In this document: positions 34,749-43,719 of the stretch, one piece after another
How the letters are laid out: each line of letters begins with the position of its first letter
Position numbering within the stretch: the first letter of the stretch is position 1
Assembly: GCA_017624855.1 (NCBI GenBank)
Contig: JAGAMF010000001.1
Span: 1 to 51,115 of the forward strand
Direction: 5' to 3'
From: Lachnospiraceae bacterium
GTDB taxonomy: Bacteria; Bacillota; Clostridia; Lachnospirales; Lachnospiraceae
DNA: 51,115 nt
Made by a program: the position numbers and the translations under genes
The notes under the pieces: model-generated
Databases searched by the model: none
What the model saw: only the letters and a program-made list of their open reading frames with translations
What the model was told of the DNA's origin: nothing

Positions 34749-34986
34749 TTTACACGCTCCGTTATCCTTCACTTTCGGTCCGGCCGGTTCCAAACCTTAT
34801 CTTACATAAAAATCCTTCCGGTTTTATCGTGCCGACCTCTTCTATTTATAGAACATACTCTACCAAAAAGCAAGTTTCCAACCCTTTTTTCCATAAAAAT
34901 AAGGGAAGAATATCCCAAAAAAGCCCCGCATATATGCCTAATTCATAATTTTTTTGCAATTTTTTAAAAATTTTTTCAAAAAAAGC

Positions 34987-35015
34987 TTGCAAAGTTAAAA
35001 ACCCTATACTATAAT
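34987..35015 (+). promoter_or_regulatory. tRNA-Lys promoter
   Basis: TTGCAA (34987-34992), 17-nt spacer, TATAAT (35010-35015). Confidence 0.8.
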
Positions 35016-35055
35016 CAACATTGCGCGTGAGAAATGCGTCAACTAAATATCAAAT

Positions 35056-35128
35056 GCGCGATTAGCTCAGTTGGTAGAGCACCTGACTCTTAATCAGGGT
35101 GTCCAGGGTTCGAGCCCCTGATCGCGCA
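35056..35128 (+). tRNA. tRNA-Lys(CTT)
   Basis: 73 nt. Acceptor GCGCGAT / ATCGCGC, A discriminator, D-loop AGCTCAGTTGGTAGAGC, anticodon loop CTCTTAA with CTT at 35089-35091, T-arm GGTTCGAGCC. CCA not encoded. Confidence 0.96.
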
Positions 35129-35130
35129 CT

Positions 35131-35185
35131 TAAGCACTGGTTTTGCAGACATATGAGCTGTGGGGTTGGTGCTTATTTTATTTTT
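35131..35185 (+). terminator. tRNA-Lys terminator
   Basis: TAAGCAC (35131-35137) / GTGCTTA (35169-35175) followed by TTTTATTTTT. The large loop contains weaker pairs (CTGG, GCAG). Confidence 0.6.
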
Positions 35186-35221
35186 ATAAAACAATATTTA
35201 ACTGCCGGTATTTGCTTTGAT

Positions 35222-35250
35222 TTTACAAATTCGGCAATTTGTTATATAGT
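35222..35250 (+). promoter_or_regulatory. Promoter of the first tandem paralogue
   Basis: TTTACA (35222-35227), 17-nt spacer, TATAGT (35245-35250), about 30 bp ahead of the start codon. Confidence 0.6.
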
Positions 35251-35281
35251 GGAACTAACATTATAAAAGGAGAATTGTGTC

Positions 35282-35938
35282 ATGGGTATTTTTTTAACTG
35301 TGATTGTTATTGTTTTTGTAGTATCGATTGTTGTCCAGTTATTCTATAATATATTCGTTTATGCCGTAAAATCTCTTCCCTATTATTTGCTCTGCCGTAA
35401 AACAGGTTACAACAATTCCTGGCTGGCTTTTCTTCCTTACGGTAGGGATTTTATCGGCTTTATTATTCCGAAGCGTGAATACAACATGCTTATTTTAAAA
35501 ACCGAAAAACGCCAAATTCCGTTCTGGATTTGGGTTGCCCTTGATTTTCTTCTTTGTCTGACTGCATATGCTGTACCTATTGTTCTAATGGTTATTATGT
35601 TTAGTGAAGCAAGCGGATACATGGAAATGGACAACACCGCATACAATGCATTAAGTACCATTTCAAATTTTTTCGGATACGGTATTGCCGTTGTTCGCGT
35701 TGTTGTTAAAGCTATTTTCCACTGGCGTAAAGATTACGACTTACTGAAAACCTACGGCATGGACAATCATGCAATCTGGGCACCTACCGTTAACATTATC
35801 TGTCCTTTGGTTATGTACATTTTTGCTTTCATATTGTTGAGCTATTCTCCGGAATACGGCGAAGGGGGCTATTACTACAACCCCGATGAGGACGACGATG
35901 ACGGATACTACAGTGAAGATTGCTATAGTGAAGAGTAG
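35282..35938 (+). CDS. Tandem membrane protein paralogue 1, function unknown
   Basis: 218 aa with about four TM segments. It shares two signatures with its three neighbours: SLPYYLLCRKTGYNNSWLAF (~36-55) followed by a PYG and REYN stretch, and FHWRKDYDLLKTYG (~145-158) followed by HAIWAP and ICPLVM. A Tyr/Asp-rich tail (GGYYYNPDEDDDDGYY) ends this copy. The first signature vaguely recalls the '..AGkpGWaalIPiyn..' pattern of DUF5684-type membrane proteins. AGGAG upstream. First of a two-gene unit with paralogue 2. Confidence 0.7.
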   Translation: MGIFLTVIVIVFVVSIVVQLFYNIFVYAVKSLPYYLLCRKTGYNNSWLAFLPYGRDFIGFIIPKREYNMLILKTEKRQIPFWIWVALDFLLCLTAYAVPIVLMVIMFSEASGYMEMDNTAYNALSTISNFFGYGIAVVRVVVKAIFHWRKDYDLLKTYGMDNHAIWAPTVNIICPLVMYIFAFILLSYSPEYGEGGYYYNPDEDDDDGYYSEDCYSEE

Positions 35939-36005
35939 GCATCGTATTTAACACATTCGATTTTGCTGCGTGATTTTACAATAGAATGAAAGGATCGTAG
36001 AATAA

Positions 36006-36704
36006 ATGATTGCAAAGTTCCTGTGCGGAGTAATGTTTGTTTTGTTTGTTATGGCAGTTATAACCGGTATATTGGGCATTTGGTGGTATTCCGTCCTTTT
36101 TCTGACTCTTGCTCTAATAATAGATGTAGCATATGTTTTACTTGTTCTTTCCACGATTATCTCAGCGATACCCTATTTTATATTGGGAAAACGGGCAGGC
36201 TTTAAATATTATGGTATCGGCTTAATTCCGGGACTACATAACTATATTGCCTTTACTCTGCCGCACCGAAAATACGATTTGGGCATATTCCGCACCAAGA
36301 ATCGCAAAATTATTTTCTGGGTTTGGTTTGTCATCGATGTGCTGTTGTACCTCTCCATGGACTTAATGAATATAATAATAGCTTCCTCATATAACTATAA
36401 AAATTCCTATTATCCGGAAAGAGGGTTGGTGGATTACCTGCCGGAAAATCCTATTGTCCTAGCCATTATACTCTTCTATGTTGTTTTTATATTGTGTATG
36501 CTTTTTCTTCGAACTATTTTTCACTGGCGTAAAAACTACGACCTGCTTAAAACCTACGGATTTGACAACCACGCAATTTGGGCGCCTACCGCTAATATTT
36601 TCTGCCCTTTGGTAATGATTATCTTTTCATATAAATTCATTACCCATGAACCTGATTATGGCTATGGCGGCTACTATATGCCCTATACCGACGCGGAAAC
36701 ATAG
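36006..36704 (+). CDS. Tandem membrane protein paralogue 2, function unknown
   Basis: 232 aa, four to five TM segments. Signature one reads AIPYFILGKRAGFKYYGIGL (~57-76), weaker than in the others because the Trp is replaced by Gly. Signature two is FHWRKNYDLLKTYG followed by HAIWAPTANIFCPLVM, nearly identical to paralogue 1, so copies 1 and 2 are the closest pair. It ends with DYGYGGYYMP. The unit closes at a strong terminator. Confidence 0.7.
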   Translation: MIAKFLCGVMFVLFVMAVITGILGIWWYSVLFLTLALIIDVAYVLLVLSTIISAIPYFILGKRAGFKYYGIGLIPGLHNYIAFTLPHRKYDLGIFRTKNRKIIFWVWFVIDVLLYLSMDLMNIIIASSYNYKNSYYPERGLVDYLPENPIVLAIILFYVVFILCMLFLRTIFHWRKNYDLLKTYGFDNHAIWAPTANIFCPLVMIIFSYKFITHEPDYGYGGYYMPYTDAET

Positions 36705-36733
36705 CTACCATATTGTAAATAATGGTTTTATGA

Positions 36734-36764
36734 CCCCTTTATCGCCCTGATAAAGGGGCTTTTT
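36734..36764 (+). terminator. Terminator after paralogue 2
   Basis: CCCCTTTATC (36734-36743) / GATAAAGGGG (36749-36758) with T5. The palindrome TTGATA-N8-TATCAA (36780-36799) lies just downstream in the leader of paralogue 3. Confidence 0.9.
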
Positions 36765-36845
36765 GTTGCGTAAAATCAATTGATATGTTATATTATCAAT
36801 TAACAAAATTTAACTAAATATGTAACTAAAGAAAGGAGTTTTCTT

Positions 36846-37481
36846 ATGGATCCTCTTTATAATGAACAAATCAGTCAGGACTTAAGCAGTATTGACGGTA
36901 TTCTGGCATCCCTTTTCGGCCTTGGCTCATTGGCGTTTACCGGTGTGTCTGCCGTTGTTGCGATTGTCTGCGCTGTTGTTTCTCTTTTAATTTCAATCGC
37001 TTGGTACTTGTTACAGTCCATTCCTCTTTTTATCATGGCGAGAAAAACCGGATTTAAACATGCATGGATGGCATTTTTCCCTTATACCAACGACTTCTTA
37101 ACTTTTATGCTTCCTATCAGAGAGTTTAATATTTTTAACTGGATTAAGAGCGAGCACCGCGATACCATGGCTTTGATTTACCTCTGTATGTCAATTCTTG
37201 GCGGTACTGCTTTATCAATTATTACACCGATTCTTGCGCCTATTCCCGTGATTGGCCCCATCGTTGCCAGCTTCGGAGGAACCGCTTTACTCTTCTTTAT
37301 TTATGCGTTCAGATGGCGTATGTATTACGATTTATTAAAAACCTTCGGTCAGGAAAGCAATGCTATGTGGGTATCTATTATCTCCCTCTTTATTCCCTGG
37401 TTGTTCCTGATTTTCACAATTTTCTCTTGCAAGAACGATCCGGATTACGGCAGAGGAAATTACTATAAGTATCGTAAATAA
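36846..37481 (+). CDS. Tandem membrane protein paralogue 3, function unknown
   Basis: 211 aa with four TM segments. Signature one is SIPLFIMARKTGFKHAWMAF (~56-75) with REFNIFN after it. Signature two is FRWRMYYDLLKTFG with NAMWVSIISLFIP, where HAIWAP is altered. It ends in DPDYGRGNYYKYRK. AAAGGAG lies upstream of the ATG. It forms the second two-gene unit with paralogue 4 (32 bp gap), and the REFNIFN motif shared with copy 4 shows that these two are sister copies. Confidence 0.7.
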   Translation: MDPLYNEQISQDLSSIDGILASLFGLGSLAFTGVSAVVAIVCAVVSLLISIAWYLLQSIPLFIMARKTGFKHAWMAFFPYTNDFLTFMLPIREFNIFNWIKSEHRDTMALIYLCMSILGGTALSIITPILAPIPVIGPIVASFGGTALLFFIYAFRWRMYYDLLKTFGQESNAMWVSIISLFIPWLFLIFTIFSCKNDPDYGRGNYYKYRK

Positions 37482-37513
37482 TTGTTGTTTTTATTGTAAA
37501 AGGAGAATATGAA

Positions 37514-38212
37514 ATGAATATGTTTAATACAATGATTACCAGAAACGGTATGACCGAAGAAGAAGCTTTTGCCCTTGTCGGCATTATACTTCTTGTTATG
37601 GGTATTGCAGCTATTTTAGGCATAGCATGGGCGATTATCGTACATATTGTATCAAGTATCCCCTACTTCAACATGGCAAGAAAAGCAGGCTTTCAGCATG
37701 CGTGGTTGGCTTTTATCCCTTATGGTCAATATTATGTTATTATGACCCTTTCACATCGGGAATTTAACATCTTCAATAAATTCAGAACCAATGACCGTAA
37801 AAAAGCATTCTGGGCATACTTAATCGTAGCTGCGGTAGGTGTTATCATCAATATCTGTAACACATTCCTTAATGGAATTTCCGATGGTTTAAGTACTTTA
37901 TCGGAAGCATCCGAGGACCCTTCGGTTCTTACAATTTCTGTAATCGGTATTATTGTAATTCTTTTATTGTATTTGGTACTTGTGGCTGTAACTTTCGTGG
38001 TAAATTTAGTTGCTTACCTCATTCGCTGGAGAGCACACTACGACTTACTGATGACTTACGGCATGCCGGATCATGCAATGTGGGCATCCATCGTATCTCT
38101 CTTCGTTCCTTTGGTAATCATCGTATTTAGCTTCATTATCATGAACAAAGAGCCTGATTACGGCTTTGGAAACTACTACATGACCGATTCCAAATCAGAT
38201 GTAATCGTATAA
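37514..38212 (+). CDS. Tandem membrane protein paralogue 4, function unknown
   Basis: 232 aa, four to five TM segments. Signature one is SIPYFNMARKAGFQHAWLAF (~50-69) followed by IPYGQYY and HREFNIFNKF. Signature two is IRWRAHYDLLMTYG with HAMWASIVSLFVPLV. It ends EPDYGFGNYYM. The family is conserved outside the loops, so the two signatures probably face the same side of the membrane and interact. A role in envelope stress or transport is only a guess. Confidence 0.7.
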   Translation: MNMFNTMITRNGMTEEEAFALVGIILLVMGIAAILGIAWAIIVHIVSSIPYFNMARKAGFQHAWLAFIPYGQYYVIMTLSHREFNIFNKFRTNDRKKAFWAYLIVAAVGVIINICNTFLNGISDGLSTLSEASEDPSVLTISVIGIIVILLLYLVLVAVTFVVNLVAYLIRWRAHYDLLMTYGMPDHAMWASIVSLFVPLVIIVFSFIIMNKEPDYGFGNYYMTDSKSDVIV

Positions 38213-38231
38213 AACAAACAATAACTAAAAT

Positions 38232-38283
38232 AAAGGTGTGGCAGATCTCATTCTTTTAAGAAAAGAGATTACCACACCTTTTT
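38232..38283 (+). terminator. Terminator after paralogue 4
   Basis: AAAGGTGTGG (38232-38241) pairs with CCACACCTTT (38272-38281), with inner pairing around ATCTC/GAGAT and a T-run to 38283. Confidence 0.8.
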
Positions 38284-38302
38284 ATATTGTTTCTTTTATC
38301 GA

Positions 38303-39055
38303 TTAACTTGCCTTCATTAACTTCTCTTTATTCTTCTTTACTCCGGTCATAATCATAATGGGCGTATACATCAGAAGAAGAATCAATGGTAAAAGCACCG
38401 GAAATCCAATCAAATGGCTGCCGAATTTCTCTTCAAACAGATACAGGGGATTTCCCGGCTCTGCACCCATCAAGAACATAAAATTGGTTCCAAGCCACAG
38501 GTTTATGCCATATACAGGTACTGCCAACCCGACTAACACAAGCAAAACCTTGGGAATGGCTTTTACCTCAGGCTTAATGTCTCCGCCCAGAGTAACAATA
38601 ATGGGGTAAGCCGCCAGCAGAATATGTACCGTAAAACTGTGAATGCTCATAAAATTCCACGCCGGAAGCTCTGTCCAGGAAGGAAAGAGGAGTCCCAACA
38701 TAGCCGCCGGAATCCCGATGGCATACAGGTAATTATCCAATGCCTTAAAAGGCTTTATGGCATGCCAACTTATCATAAAAATATTGATGCTGCACAAATG
38801 AAAAGGCAGGTACTTGTAAGTATATAGGCCAAGTGCCACCAGAAAGACAATTTTATAAATCTCATCTGCCACAATCAGGCCCGCAAGAACATAGCGAAAG
38901 ACCCTTCTTTTCTTGTCAGACAATTTCTTATAAATCAATGTAAAAACCGTTGTAAAAACCACAAAAGCCGCCAGCCAGCTAAGGTGCGTTATGTCAAAAT
39001 GGGAGAATCCCACTCCGTCTTCTATGGTTTCCACCACTTCAAAAAAGTAATTCAT
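38303..39055 (-). CDS. YwaF/TMEM164-like integral membrane protein
   Basis: 250 aa with six to seven TM segments. The conserved LPFHLCSINIF segment (~83-93) in helix three, the early FSHFDITHLSWL and the later WNFMSIHSFTVHIL (~134-147) match the TIGR02206/YwaF family, whose eukaryotic relative TMEM164 is an acyltransferase-like protein. Enzymatic activity of the bacterial members is not established. Its ATG lies 2 bp after the stop of the downstream half of the ABC exporter, so all three genes share a transcript. Confidence 0.75.
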   Translation of the reverse strand: MNYFFEVVETIEDGVGFSHFDITHLSWLAAFVVFTTVFTLIYKKLSDKKRRVFRYVLAGLIVADEIYKIVFLVALGLYTYKYLPFHLCSINIFMISWHAIKPFKALDNYLYAIGIPAAMLGLLFPSWTELPAWNFMSIHSFTVHILLAAYPIIVTLGGDIKPEVKAIPKVLLVLVGLAVPVYGINLWLGTNFMFLMGAEPGNPLYLFEEKFGSHLIGFPVLLPLILLLMYTPIMIMTGVKKNKEKLMKAS

Positions 39056-39057
39056 GT

Positions 39058-40893
39058 CTAGCTCACTTTCTCAAACTGACTGTTATACAATTCAGAATAG
39101 AAGCCACCCTGCTTCATCAATTCATCATGGTTACCGCTCTCGATTACATCCCCGTCCTTCATAACCAGAATCATGTCTGCATTACGAATAGTGGACAATC
39201 TGTGAGCAATTACAAAAGAAGTTCTGCCTTTTGTCAGCGTATCCATAGCCTCCTGAATCAACACTTCCGTACGGGTATCTACGGAGCTTGTAGCCTCATC
39301 CAGTATCAGCATGGGCGCATTCTCTATCATAGCTCGGGCAATGGTCATAAGCTGCTTCTGGCCCGCGGAAAGATTCACCTTATCGTTAAGAATGGTATCA
39401 TATCCCTTAGGCAGAGTGCGGATAAAATGATAGATGCCCGCTGCCTTGCAAGCCTTATCCAGCATCTCGTCCGTAATGCCTTCTTTGCCATATACGATAT
39501 TGTCACGAACTGTTCCTTCAAACAACCAGGTATCCTGAAGCACCATACCGAATAAATCATGTATATTTTCACGGGTCAACTCGCTTACGGGCGTGCCGTC
39601 AATACTGATGCTGCCGCTGTTTACTTCATAGAAACGCATAAGGAGATTAACCATGGTGGTTTTACCTGCGCCGGTAGGGCCTACAATAGCCACCTTCTGG
39701 CCGGGTTTTACCTTCACGGAGAAATCTTTTATGATAATCTTCTCCGGGTCGTAGCCGAATTTTACATGGTTGAATTCAATCTCACCTTTTACATCGCTGC
39801 CCTTTAAAACAGTGGTCTTATGGCTCTCATCCTCCATGGGAGGCTCTTCGAGAAATTCGAAAATTCGCTCGGAAGCTGCTGCCGTAGACTGCATACTGTT
39901 CATGGACTGGGCAATCTGGGACAAAGGCTGGGTAAAGAGGCGCACATACATGGTAAACGCCACAATTACGGGGAAATCAATTTTACCCTTCATAACCAGA
40001 ACCGCACCTGTTATGCAGACTACCACATAACCCAAGTTACCTACAAATCCCATAAAAGGATGCATAAGTCCGGATAAAAACTGGGCCTTAAAAGCACTTT
40101 TACACAGCTTTTCATTAATCTCTTCAAACTCTTCTTTAGCCTTGGCCTCGCCGTTATATGCTTTTAACACATTGTGACCGGCGTAAACCTCTTCCACATG
40201 ACCGTTAATCATACCTAAGTACTTCTGCTGCCCTACGAAATATTTCTGGGACTTACCCAAAATAAGGCTCATAAAAGCAAATCCGATCAGGGAAGAAAGG
40301 ATTGCCGCAATTGTCATGGTAACATTGGTGATTAACATCATGATAATGGAGCCGATTAACATGGTAACCGCCATAACCAGCTGAGTTATACTCTGACCTA
40401 AGCTGTGGCCGATGGTATCCACATCATTGGTAACGCGGCTTAACACATCTCCGAAAGTAGTGGAATCGAAGTATTTTAAGGGCATGATGTTGATTTTCTC
40501 AGAGATGTCCTTACGAATCTTTTTGGACATTTTCTGGGTCATGTTGGCCATAACCAGACTCTGGAAATACTGGAACACCGCGCTGATTCCGTAGATGATA
40601 ATCAGTATAACCGCTACTCGTTTTACCGCGTTCATATCGATTCCGGTAAGAATACCGGTTTCGATTACCGCAGTTAAGTCCTTAATGACATCGGGACCCA
40701 CAACTGCCAATACACTACTGATAAAAGATAATACCAACGAAAGCACCATAAAAGGAATGAATGCCTTCAAATATTTCGCTAATTTTATAAAAGTGCCTTT
40801 AAAATCCTTGGGTTTTTCCACAATGCGTCCGGCACCGGGACCGCGTTTTCTGCCATTATTGGCTGAACCCATTTCATATTCTTTTTTTGCCAT
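39058..40893 (-). CDS. ABC exporter half-transporter with degenerate signature motif
   Basis: 611 aa: basic N-terminus, six-TM export domain (~30-340), then the NBD with Walker A GPTGAGKTT (~385-393), Q-loop, signature NLSAGQ instead of LSGGQ, Walker B LILDEATSSVD with the catalytic Glu, and H-loop IAHRLST. A working Walker B Glu and His with an altered signature is the complement of its partner gene, so the pair forms a heterodimer with one active and one inactive site. Start overlaps the partner stop by one base. The substrate is unknown (drug or lipid exporters share this form). Confidence 0.92.
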   Translation of the reverse strand: MAKKEYEMGSANNGRKRGPGAGRIVEKPKDFKGTFIKLAKYLKAFIPFMVLSLVLSFISSVLAVVGPDVIKDLTAVIETGILTGIDMNAVKRVAVILIIIYGISAVFQYFQSLVMANMTQKMSKKIRKDISEKINIMPLKYFDSTTFGDVLSRVTNDVDTIGHSLGQSITQLVMAVTMLIGSIIMMLITNVTMTIAAILSSLIGFAFMSLILGKSQKYFVGQQKYLGMINGHVEEVYAGHNVLKAYNGEAKAKEEFEEINEKLCKSAFKAQFLSGLMHPFMGFVGNLGYVVVCITGAVLVMKGKIDFPVIVAFTMYVRLFTQPLSQIAQSMNSMQSTAAASERIFEFLEEPPMEDESHKTTVLKGSDVKGEIEFNHVKFGYDPEKIIIKDFSVKVKPGQKVAIVGPTGAGKTTMVNLLMRFYEVNSGSISIDGTPVSELTRENIHDLFGMVLQDTWLFEGTVRDNIVYGKEGITDEMLDKACKAAGIYHFIRTLPKGYDTILNDKVNLSAGQKQLMTIARAMIENAPMLILDEATSSVDTRTEVLIQEAMDTLTKGRTSFVIAHRLSTIRNADMILVMKDGDVIESGNHDELMKQGGFYSELYNSQFEKVS

Positions 40894-42737
40894 TATGCCA
40901 ATTCCTCCTTTGAAAGCTGAGAATAGGCAATCTGCCGGTAAACCTCACAGGTTTCCATTAACTCCTTGTGGGTTCCCATGCCTGCCATACGACCGTCATC
41001 CAGTACAATAATGCGGTCCGCATCCAGAATAGTACCGATTCGCTGAGCTACCAGAAGGGTAATGGCATCGCCGGTTACCTTCTTCAATTCGCCTCGCAGA
41101 ATGCGGTCTGTTTTATAATCCAACGCTGAGAAAGAATCGTCAAAAATATAGATATCCGGCTTGCGACAAACAGCTCTGGCAATGGAGAGACGCTGCTTCT
41201 GACCGCCGGAGAAATTGGTTCCTCCCTGGGCCACATCCGCATCCAGCTTGGAATCCAACTTGGATACAAAATCCTCCGCCTGGGCAATGCGCAATGCATC
41301 CCAGATTTCCTCATCGGTATATTCTTCCTGCTTACCGTTATCGCCGTAGGCAATGTTGGAGCGGATCGTTCCGCCAAACAACACGGCACGCTGAGGCACA
41401 AGGCCGATTCGGTTGCGAAGGGCTACCCGGGTATAATCCCGTACATCTACGCCATCAATGAGAATCCGGCCTTCCGTCACATCATAGAAACGGGGCACAA
41501 GATTGATTAAGGTAGATTTACCGCTACCGGTAGAACCGATGAATGCCACGGTTTCGCCCGCTTTTGCAGTAAAAGATATATCTTCCAGTACCGCGTCAGA
41601 CGCATCGGGATAACGGAATGACACATGGTCGAAAATAACTTCGTGAGGCTTCTCACTTTTATCCGCTTTATCGCTATCGCCGCCTACCGTACCGTCGGTA
41701 ATTTTGGTTTTGGTATCCAGCACTTCTTTTATACGCTTAGCAGACACGCTGGCTCTTGGCAGAATAATAAAAATCATGGTCAACATCATAAAAGACATAA
41801 CCACCTGCATCGCATAAGATGAAAATACAACCATGTCAGAGAAAACAGCGATTTTATCCGCTACAGGCTCTGTTAAAGCATCCATGAAACTCATTTCACC
41901 AGAGAGTACGGCTTCTGCCACATTTACCGGCATAGGCGCTATATTAATCAGGTATGCGCCAATCCAGTACACCGCCAGAGACAGACCGTTCATAATAATG
42001 GACATTCCCGGTCCCATAATTGCCATGGCGCGCTGGGTAAACAAATGGGTTTTCATTAATTCGTCGTTGGCTTCTTCGAACTTTCCTTCCTGAAAATCCT
42101 CTGCGTTATAGGCACGCACAACACGAATACCGGTAAGATTCTCTCTGGTAACACGGTTTAAGTTATCCGTTAAGGTCTGAATAATCTTAAACTTGGGAAG
42201 TACAACAATAATCAGGGATATAATCAAAAGCAATAAAAGCAACACGGCAATTGCGGTACTTAATGTCCACTGCCAGCTTTTACTGTAGATTTTACCAATG
42301 GCCATGGATGCCATAATAATGGCACGAAACATAATGGCAGTACCCATTACCAGAAACATCTGCACATGCATAATATCATTGGTGGAGCGGGTAATAAGGC
42401 TTGCGGTAGAGAATCCGTTAATCTCCTCCATGGAAAATCCGGTTACTTTGTCATACACCTGACTGCGCAATCGCATAGAAAAACCGGTTGCCACCTTGGC
42501 ACAGAAAAAGCCCACGAAAACCGACGCAATCAAGCCGCCGAATGAGCACAGAAGCATCATACCGCCGGCAATCCAGATATCGCTCATATAACTGCCCGGA
42601 GTAATTACCGTAGTAGTAATGGCATTCATGTAATCCGGCAATTTTAATTCCAGAAATACCTGCAAAACGGTAACCAGAATGGTTGCCAGCATAAACAACA
42701 TTTCTCTTTTGCGTAAATACTTTAAAATTGAAAACAC
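40893..42737 (-). CDS. ABC exporter half-transporter with degenerate catalytic residues
   Basis: 614 aa starting with GTG (SD GGAGAGG 8 nt upstream). Six-TM domain (~15-325), then the NBD: Walker A GSTGSGKST, intact signature NFSGGQ, but Walker B IFDDSFSALD has Asp where the catalytic Glu should be and the H-loop reads LVAQRIGT with Gln for His. This is the pattern of the inactive-site subunit in heterodimeric exporters such as BmrCD or TM287/288. It is first in the operon, behind a promoter with a large inverted repeat. Confidence 0.92.
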   Translation of the reverse strand: MFSILKYLRKREMLFMLATILVTVLQVFLELKLPDYMNAITTTVITPGSYMSDIWIAGGMMLLCSFGGLIASVFVGFFCAKVATGFSMRLRSQVYDKVTGFSMEEINGFSTASLITRSTNDIMHVQMFLVMGTAIMFRAIIMASMAIGKIYSKSWQWTLSTAIAVLLLLLLIISLIIVVLPKFKIIQTLTDNLNRVTRENLTGIRVVRAYNAEDFQEGKFEEANDELMKTHLFTQRAMAIMGPGMSIIMNGLSLAVYWIGAYLINIAPMPVNVAEAVLSGEMSFMDALTEPVADKIAVFSDMVVFSSYAMQVVMSFMMLTMIFIILPRASVSAKRIKEVLDTKTKITDGTVGGDSDKADKSEKPHEVIFDHVSFRYPDASDAVLEDISFTAKAGETVAFIGSTGSGKSTLINLVPRFYDVTEGRILIDGVDVRDYTRVALRNRIGLVPQRAVLFGGTIRSNIAYGDNGKQEEYTDEEIWDALRIAQAEDFVSKLDSKLDADVAQGGTNFSGGQKQRLSIARAVCRKPDIYIFDDSFSALDYKTDRILRGELKKVTGDAITLLVAQRIGTILDADRIIVLDDGRMAGMGTHKELMETCEVYRQIAYSQLSKEELA

Positions 42738-42770
42738 AGCCTTTTCCTCTCCTTTCTGTGACAGTTACAT

Positions 42771-42822
42771 ATTTTAGCATAGAATATAATGTATGACAAT
42801 GTTGTAGTTTTGAACATTATAT
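42771..42822 (-). promoter_or_regulatory. ABC exporter promoter with inverted-repeat operator candidate
   Basis: Minus strand TTGTCA (42794-42799), 17-nt spacer, TAAAAT (42771-42776). ATATAATGT (42784-42792) and ACATTATAT (42814-42822) form a perfect 9-bp inverted repeat, centred just upstream of the -35 with one arm in the spacer. No regulator gene is adjacent. Confidence 0.55.
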
Positions 42823-42846
42823 GAAAAAACTCCGACATTGTACCAA

Positions 42847-42886
42847 CCTCCAATCGTTAGATTTTTTAGATCTAACTTTTTGGAGG
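42847..42886 (-). terminator. Hairpin after the DUF4304-like gene
   Basis: CCTCCAA..GTTAGAT (42847-42862) pairs with ATCTAAC...TTGGAGG (42870-42886) with an internal bulge; no strong T-run follows, so termination may be partial. Confidence 0.5.
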
Positions 42887-42922
42887 CAATACAAGTATGT
42901 CAGAGTTTCTTTTTTATATGTT

Positions 42923-43675
42923 CTATTTTTTTGTTTTTACTATCTGTAAAGCTTTCTCAATATAAGGTACGGCATTCAAATGCGGAAGATAGAATTTCGC
43001 CGTCATTATTTTTAACCAATCATAATGCTCTTTTATTTCTTCTTCCGATAATTGTATTCGCTTAAGCATATCCAGAGTAAGCGGCATATTGCTGTCATAG
43101 CTGCAACTCATCAGGCAATGAGAATAGAAGCATAAAAGCTTGGCTTCCTTCGTTTCAAGTACCTTCTTTTTCTCTTCCATCAAGGCTTCAAACTCGCTTA
43201 CCGTCTTAATTTCTTCAATCTCCGGCATGATGTATTGATCAAAATCGTCCCGGATGCGGTTCATAATAACAAGTACCGGCATATCCTTGGGAAGGTAACT
43301 TTGGTAACCGTCTATTGTATAATCCAAACCGTTATGAACAGTAGAAAGATAGCCACAATGAGGCAGAAACACATTCTCCTCGATACAATTCATCTTCATC
43401 TGATTGTAGATATATTGCTGTTCTATTTTATCATGTATCTCGTCAAAGCGGCTTGCACTGAATTGAAAGCTGAAACTACATCCGGTAGCCACACTGTTAA
43501 AGCGGCTGTTCTTCATATAGATAAAAAGATACCCGTCCTCCAACTCCTTCCACCAGTTCATACCTTTACATTTAAAACCTGCGTTTTTGAACATAGGCTT
43601 AAGAATCTCTTTTACAACCATATCCCTTTTTTGATTGGGTTTCATGCTGATTTTATGATCTTTCTCTGTGCTCAT
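42923..43675 (-). CDS. DUF4304-like protein
   Basis: 250 aa, cytoplasmic, basic at both ends. The N-terminal half holds LKPMFKNAGFKCKGMNWW (~26-43), then YLFIYMKNSRFNS and a FSFQFSASRF strand, in the order seen for DUF4304 (helix, strand with a WWKE-like turn, then IQ-type strands). The C-terminal half is helical, with coiled-coil character around ~165-180. Its function is unknown; DUF4304 proteins are often found as single genes near mobile or immunity genes. Confidence 0.6.
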   Translation of the reverse strand: MSTEKDHKISMKPNQKRDMVVKEILKPMFKNAGFKCKGMNWWKELEDGYLFIYMKNSRFNSVATGCSFSFQFSASRFDEIHDKIEQQYIYNQMKMNCIEENVFLPHCGYLSTVHNGLDYTIDGYQSYLPKDMPVLVIMNRIRDDFDQYIMPEIEEIKTVSEFEALMEEKKKVLETKEAKLLCFYSHCLMSCSYDSNMPLTLDMLKRIQLSEEEIKEHYDWLKIMTAKFYLPHLNAVPYIEKALQIVKTKK

Positions 43676-43719
43676 TTCAAGTTTCCCCCTTATCTGCTTT
43701 ATACAAACAAACTCACAGA

